This document shows positions 6,601 to 9,595 of a DNA stretch of 9,595 bases, piece after piece (position 1 is the stretch's first letter; every line of letters begins with the position of its first letter). Location of the stretch: assembly GCA_937885735.1 (NCBI GenBank), contig CALABN010000106.1, positions 1 through 9,595 of the forward strand, in the 5' to 3' direction. Source of the DNA: an uncultured Bacteroidota bacterium. GTDB lineage: Bacteria; Bacteroidota; Bacteroidia; Bacteroidales; SZUA-534. A program made the translations under genes and the position numbers. Under the pieces are notes generated by a model that was given only the letters and a program-made list of their open reading frames with translations, was not told the DNA's origin and ran no database searches.

Positions 6601-7302
6601 TTAAATTTCTTCTGTTTCAAATTTTGAATCAATTTTATTTCCTGCCACCACAATTACTATTTCGCCCTTGACGCCTGTCTCGTTGAAATGCGCAATGGCC
6701 TCGCTTATTGTACCGCGGTAATTTTCTTCGTGCACTTTTGATATCTCGCGCGAAACGCACACCATTCTGTCGGGGCCAAATACTTCTGCAAATTGCTCGA
6801 GTGCCTTGATCAATCGGTATGGTGATTCATAGAAAATCATTGTGCGTTCCTCAAAACGGACTGCTTCAATGCGTTTTTGTCGGCCTTTTTTTTGTGGCAG
6901 GAATCCTTCGAAACAGAATCTGTCGTTGGCAAAACCGCTGTTTATGAGTGCGGGCACAAATGCGGTCGCACCTGGCAGGCATTCTACCTTAATGTCATTT
7001 TTTATGCAGTGATTGACAAGCAGGTATCCTGGGTCAGAAATTCCAGGCGTGCCAGCATCGCTAATCAGTACCGCTGTTTTTGCTGCAGATATCATTTCTA
7101 TGTAATGTTCAACCTGCTGGTGCTCGTTGAATTTGTGGAATGGTATGAGCCTGTTTTTTATTTCATAGTGATTAAGTAAAATGCCTGACGTTCTGGTGTC
7201 TTCGGCCATTATGAAATCTGCCTCTTTCAGCAGTCTGAGTGCGCGGAGTGATATGTCTTCAAGGTTTCCTACAGGTGTCGGCACCAAATATAGTTTTCCC
7301 AT
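6601..7302 (-). CDS. rsmI: 16S rRNA (cytidine1402-2'-O)-methyltransferase RsmI
   Basis: 233 residues. Uses S-adenosylmethionine to 2'-O-methylate C1402 in the decoding centre of 16S rRNA, together with the N4-methylation by RsmH. It belongs to the tetrapyrrole-methylase fold. Visible signatures, in order: LYLVPTPVGNLEDISLRAL (4-22), AEDTRTSGILL (33-43), LISDAGTPGISDPG (79-92), LPGATAFVPAL (109-119), FEGFLPQKKGRQ (131-142) and FYESPYRL (157-164), all characteristic of RsmI. It is shorter than E. coli RsmI (286 residues) and lacks its C-terminal extension, as usual in Bacteroidota. The gene starts five bases after the stop of the upstream unknown gene, so the two should be co-transcribed; a LytTR regulator follows after 30 bases. 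Confidence 0.96.
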   Translation of the reverse strand: MGKLYLVPTPVGNLEDISLRALRLLKEADFIMAEDTRTSGILLNHYEIKNRLIPFHKFNEHQQVEHYIEMISAAKTAVLISDAGTPGISDPGYLLVNHCIKNDIKVECLPGATAFVPALINSGFANDRFCFEGFLPQKKGRQKRIEAVRFEERTMIFYESPYRLIKALEQFAEVFGPDRMVCVSREISKVHEENYRGTISEAIAHFNETGVKGEIVIVVAGNKIDSKFETEEI

Positions 7303-7307
7303 TCCAG

Positions 7308-8192
7308 TTATGATTTAAAGCGTTGGTAAACTAGCTCCAGGAAACTGATGGCTGTTTCATCGTCTTGGTTCCATCGGTATTTGCTGAAAATGCCAGACAG
7401 TGCATCGTTTATGCTTGCTGATTGTTCAATTTGGTCTATGGTTTGCTCGTATTGCAGGCTGTCGTGCCCGAACAATTCGTTGATGTATCGGATGCGGTCA
7501 TTGATTTTTATCGCTTTGCGAAGATTCGTTATCGGCCTGTTGTTGAATTTGGATGCCAGGATTGATTTCTTCTCTAGTCCTGCCAGTACGTCGTTTATTG
7601 ACGGGGCGTTGTTTTGGAACGTGTCGGCAAGAGTGTTTGGCTTTTGCTCCGCCTTTTCTGTTGCAGGTTGATGCTCATTTGCAGGCTCTTCATTGACAGC
7701 CTTGACTTCCGTTGATGTATATTCGTTGTAGGTCTGTTCAACATTGACGGTATTGTCGGCGAACAAGTCGGCAAGCGAAGGCTTCTCTTCATTTGCTGTT
7801 GTCTGCTCTGTGGCAATCTCTTCCTTGATTGGCTCTGGCTCTATTTTGACAGGTTCTTCTACTTTATGTTGCTCTGCTGGTTCAGGTTCTGCCGAGATGT
7901 CTTTTGTAGCAATTTCTTCCTGAACATTCGTCGAAGGCTTGATGTCTTCTTTTGTGATTGTCACTGGTGACGCTTCATCTTCGGTTTTGGGTTGAATTGT
8001 TTGTTTTTCGATGGAAGGTTCTGCGTCATTGTCCGTCAAATGTGAGGCGATAGTCTCAATGTCGTGGATTTTATTTTGTAGCAGTTTCGCTTCAAACAGG
8101 TTGAGGTTGCCGTCGTCAGGAAGGCTTTCTATCATCGATTCGAGCACTACGGCTTCGGCTTTGATAATCTTGATTAGATTTTTTGTTTGCAT
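7308..8192 (-). CDS. Conserved Bacteroidales protein of unknown function with acidic Pro/Glu/Thr-rich linker
   Basis: 294 residues, no signal peptide or membrane segment, so probably cytoplasmic. Three parts are visible: a helical N-terminal segment (about 1-53); a long low-complexity linker (about 54-195) rich in Glu, Pro, Thr and Ala, probably disordered; and a folded helical C-terminal domain (about 198-294) containing NLRKAIKINDRIRYINELFGHD, which I recall as a recurring signature of Bacteroidales hypothetical proteins beside rsmI or tdk. Two motif pairs stand out: KPSLADLF (137-144) with KPNTLADTF (184-192), and SINDVLAGL (198-206) with SINDALSGI (260-268). No catalytic motif was recognised. 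It is first in the transcript with rsmI (five bases apart) and divergent from tdk (87 bases). The linker could tether two interaction modules, but that is inference. Confidence 0.85.
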   Translation of the reverse strand: MQTKNLIKIIKAEAVVLESMIESLPDDGNLNLFEAKLLQNKIHDIETIASHLTDNDAEPSIEKQTIQPKTEDEASPVTITKEDIKPSTNVQEEIATKDISAEPEPAEQHKVEEPVKIEPEPIKEEIATEQTTANEEKPSLADLFADNTVNVEQTYNEYTSTEVKAVNEEPANEHQPATEKAEQKPNTLADTFQNNAPSINDVLAGLEKKSILASKFNNRPITNLRKAIKINDRIRYINELFGHDSLQYEQTIDQIEQSASINDALSGIFSKYRWNQDDETAISFLELVYQRFKS

Positions 8193-8217
8193 CGCTCTTA
8201 ATAAAGATTTATTTTGC

Positions 8218-8225
8218 CAAAAATA
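8218..8225 (-). promoter_or_regulatory. Candidate -7 promoter element for the unknown gene-rsmI transcript
   Basis: On the minus strand TATTTTTG matches TAnnTTTG at all fixed positions, about 26 bases before the ATG at 8192. It lies in the 87-base divergent gap shared with tdk. No TTTG -33 box is found at the ideal spacing; TTG occurs at 16 bases. The plus-strand tdk promoter is less clear: TTATTTTG (8209-8216) has one mismatch. Confidence 0.4.
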
Positions 8226-8279
8226 ACGATTGATGTCAAAACAATATTTAATAAACCTTTAATTTTTTGACGCACTGAT

Positions 8280-8849
8280 ATGTTTTCTGAAAAAGACGCC
8301 AATAGGGATGGCTGGATTGAGGTTATTTGCGGGTCGATGTTCTCTGGAAAAACAGAAGAACTGATTCGGCGAATGAAACGTGCCAAGTTCGCCAAGCAGA
8401 AGGTTGAAATTTTCAAGCCCACCATTGATGTGCGCTATTCCGATGTGGATGTAGTGTCGCACGATGAGAATTCCATTCCTTCGACACCTGTCGACAGCCC
8501 GCAGAACATCTTGCTGCTGGCAAACGACGTGCAGGTTGTCGGCATTGATGAGGCGCAGTTTTTTGACGATGGCCTTGTTGATGTATGCAATGCATTGGCA
8601 AACAGGGGACTCCGCGTTATTGTGGCTGGATTGGATATGGATTATTTGGGCAATCCTTTTGGCCCGATGCCAAAGTTGCTGGCTACAGCCGAAGATGTGA
8701 CCAAGGTTCACGCCATATGTGTCAATTGCGGAAATCTTGCTCAATATTCGCATAGGCTTACCAAAACCGAAAAACTTGTCTTGCTTGGCGAGACCGACAG
8801 TTACGAACCGCTCTGCCGAAGTTGTTTCCTTAAGGCTATGGGGCGCTGA
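8280..8849 (+). CDS. tdk: Thymidine kinase (type II, TK1-like)
   Basis: 189 residues, typical length for the family. Transfers the ATP gamma-phosphate to thymidine to give dTMP in the pyrimidine salvage pathway, in the cytoplasm, usually as a tetramer. The P-loop is [11 protein letters not shown] (18-28) with Lys24 and Thr25. [11 protein letters not shown] (86-96) combines the Walker B strand with Glu91, the expected catalytic base. [14 protein letters not shown] (117-130) is the family's second signature. The zinc-binding lasso domain has all four cysteines: CVNC (147, 150) and CRSC (179, 182), with YSHR (156-159) between. The first ~12 residues are a short charged lead; an alternative later start is not supported because no Met precedes the P-loop other than Met1. 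It is divergent from the unknown gene and ends at a hairpin terminator, so it is probably monocistronic. Confidence 0.96.
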   Translation: MFSEKDANRDGWIEVICGSMFSGKTEELIRRMKRAKFAKQKVEIFKPTIDVRYSDVDVVSHDENSIPSTPVDSPQNILLLANDVQVVGIDEAQFFDDGLVDVCNALANRGLRVIVAGLDMDYLGNPFGPMPKLLATAEDVTKVHAICVNCGNLAQYSHRLTKTEKLVLLGETDSYEPLCRSCFLKAMGR

Positions 8850-8856
8850 AACTAAA

Positions 8857-8885
8857 AAAGGTCAAATCCAGAGGATTTGACCTTT
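8857..8885. terminator. Bidirectional intrinsic terminator between tdk and the aminotransferase
   Basis: A perfect 13-bp stem (AAAGGTCAAATCC with GGATTTGACCTTT) and an AGA loop (8870-8872), eight bases after the tdk stop. A T-rich run follows on the plus strand (8887-8899) and an A-run (8854-8859) supplies U residues on the minus strand. It lies between convergent genes ending at 8849 and 8907 and can serve both, though the plus-strand tract is interrupted. Confidence 0.85.
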
Positions 8886-8906
8886 CTCTTTTTATTTTGT
8901 CAAAAG

Positions 8907-9595
8907 TTAAATAGTCCTTCCTGGATATTGTTCCAATGCTATAGCCAATACGTTCAGTGCTTGCGCAAGGTCTTCCTTTTTCAGCACGTAAGCAATGCGG
9001 ACTTCGTTTTTGCCGAGTCCTGGAGTGGTGTAGAAACCGCTGGCAGGAGCAAGCATAACAGTCTGCCCTTCGTATTCGAAATCGCGCAACAGCCATTCGC
9101 AGAATTTGTCGCTGTCGTCAACTGGCAGTTTTGCGACGGTGTAGAATGCGCCCATAGGAATAGGTGAGTAGCAACCTGGAATCTTGTTCAGGCCGTCAAT
9201 CAGGAATTTACGGCGTTCAACAAACTCGTCGTAGGTGTCGAGCATATATTCTTCTGGTGTGTCAATAGACGCTTCTGCAATGATTTGACCGATGAGCGGT
9301 GGACTCAAGCGTGCCTGGCAGAATTTCATCACGCTTGCGCGGACTTCCTTGTTCTTTGTTATCAATGCACCGATTCTGATGCCACATTCGCTGTAACGTT
9401 TTGATACAGAATCGATAAGGATTACATTATCTTCGATGCCTTCAAGGTTGAATGCAGAAATGTAAGGTGCACCTGTGTAGCAGAATTCGCGATAAACCTC
9501 GTCAGAGAACAGGAACAGATTGTACTTCTTTACCAAATCACGCAACTGGTTCATTTCCTTGCGTGTATAAAGATAACCTGTAGGGTTGTTCGGGT
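8907..9595 (-). CDS. PLP-dependent class I/II aminotransferase (C-terminal part; start outside the window)
   Basis: The frame is open to the window edge: reading into it at 9593 gives PNNPTGYLYTRKEM, the (N)PNNPTG motif of fold-type I aminotransferases, so the N-terminal ~40% is missing and the ATG at 9554 is internal. About 228 residues are visible. Cofactor-site residues are SDEVYREF (Asp and Tyr near the PLP ring), the Schiff-base lysine in DSVSKRYSECGIRIGAL (codon 9399-9401) followed by the phosphate-binding Arg region, and NEVRIAYVL, whose Arg (codon 8997-8999) should bind the substrate carboxylate. It resembles aspartate/aromatic-type aminotransferases. The usual SxxKxYxMTGWRIG pattern reads SKRYSECGIRIG, so Trp is replaced by Ile. 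The amino-acid substrate cannot be told from this fragment. It is convergent with tdk. Confidence 0.93.
   Translation of the reverse strand, partial: PNNPTGYLYTRKEMNQLRDLVKKYNLFLFSDEVYREFCYTGAPYISAFNLEGIEDNVILIDSVSKRYSECGIRIGALITKNKEVRASVMKFCQARLSPPLIGQIIAEASIDTPEEYMLDTYDEFVERRKFLIDGLNKIPGCYSPIPMGAFYTVAKLPVDDSDKFCEWLLRDFEYEGQTVMLAPASGFYTTPGLGKNEVRIAYVLKKEDLAQALNVLAIALEQYPGRTI

Noticed and set aside
7595..7816. Second minus-strand frame inside the unknown protein's linker
   Set aside because: Out-of-frame shadow of the low-complexity Glu/Pro region, with no plausible start signal.
8259..8753. Minus-strand open frame of 164 residues opposite tdk
   Set aside because: It lies entirely over the conserved tdk coding sequence and has no domain signature of its own.
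1..9595. CRISPR arrays, insertion sequences, attachment sites, tRNA genes, toxin-antitoxin pairs
   Set aside because: No regularly spaced repeats, transposase or integrase motifs, tRNA cloverleaf or small paired genes were seen on either strand.

Overview
This window looks like core chromosome of a member of the Bacteroidota, most likely Bacteroidales. The signs are a SusC-type plug sequence, an exported head-GIN (DUF2807) protein, a LytTR regulator, SppA next to LpxK, TAnnTTTG-type promoter matches, AT-rich starts with little Shine-Dalgarno sequence, and moderately AT-rich coding DNA. I cannot name a genus. There are no tRNA or rRNA genes, insertion sequences, phage genes or CRISPR arrays, and no gene-free stretch reaches 300 bases (the longest is 155).

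Layout. (1) Bases 1-2239, plus strand: the 3' two thirds of sppA (membrane peptidase), then lpxK (lipid A 4'-kinase) one base later. (2) 2343-3014, plus: a small exported protein made of a carboxypeptidase-regulatory-like domain and a SusC-type plug, without the outer-membrane barrel. A perfect 20-bp hairpin terminator separates it from the next, convergent unit. (3) 3082-4816, minus: a tight clpS-nfeD-floA cluster (N-end-rule adaptor, short NfeD membrane protein, flotillin-like scaffold). (4) 4972-8192, minus: four genes read as conserved unknown protein -> rsmI -> LytTR response regulator -> DUF2807 exported protein, ending in a strong terminator. (5) 8280-8849, plus: tdk (thymidine kinase), divergent from the unknown gene. 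A hairpin then separates it from (6) 8907-9595, minus: the C-terminal part of a PLP-dependent aminotransferase whose start lies outside the window.

How they fit together. Much of the window concerns the cell envelope: SppA clears membrane peptides, LpxK makes lipid A, FloA/NfeD organise inner-membrane domains, and the plug and DUF2807 proteins are exported. The rest is housekeeping (ClpS, RsmI, Tdk, aminotransferase). I found no clear new defence, mobile or biosynthetic system. The best leads are the barrel-less plug protein with six cysteines, the unknown acidic-linker protein with repeated short motifs beside rsmI, the clpS-nfeD-floA linkage, and a possible LytTR binding site upstream of the DUF2807 gene.
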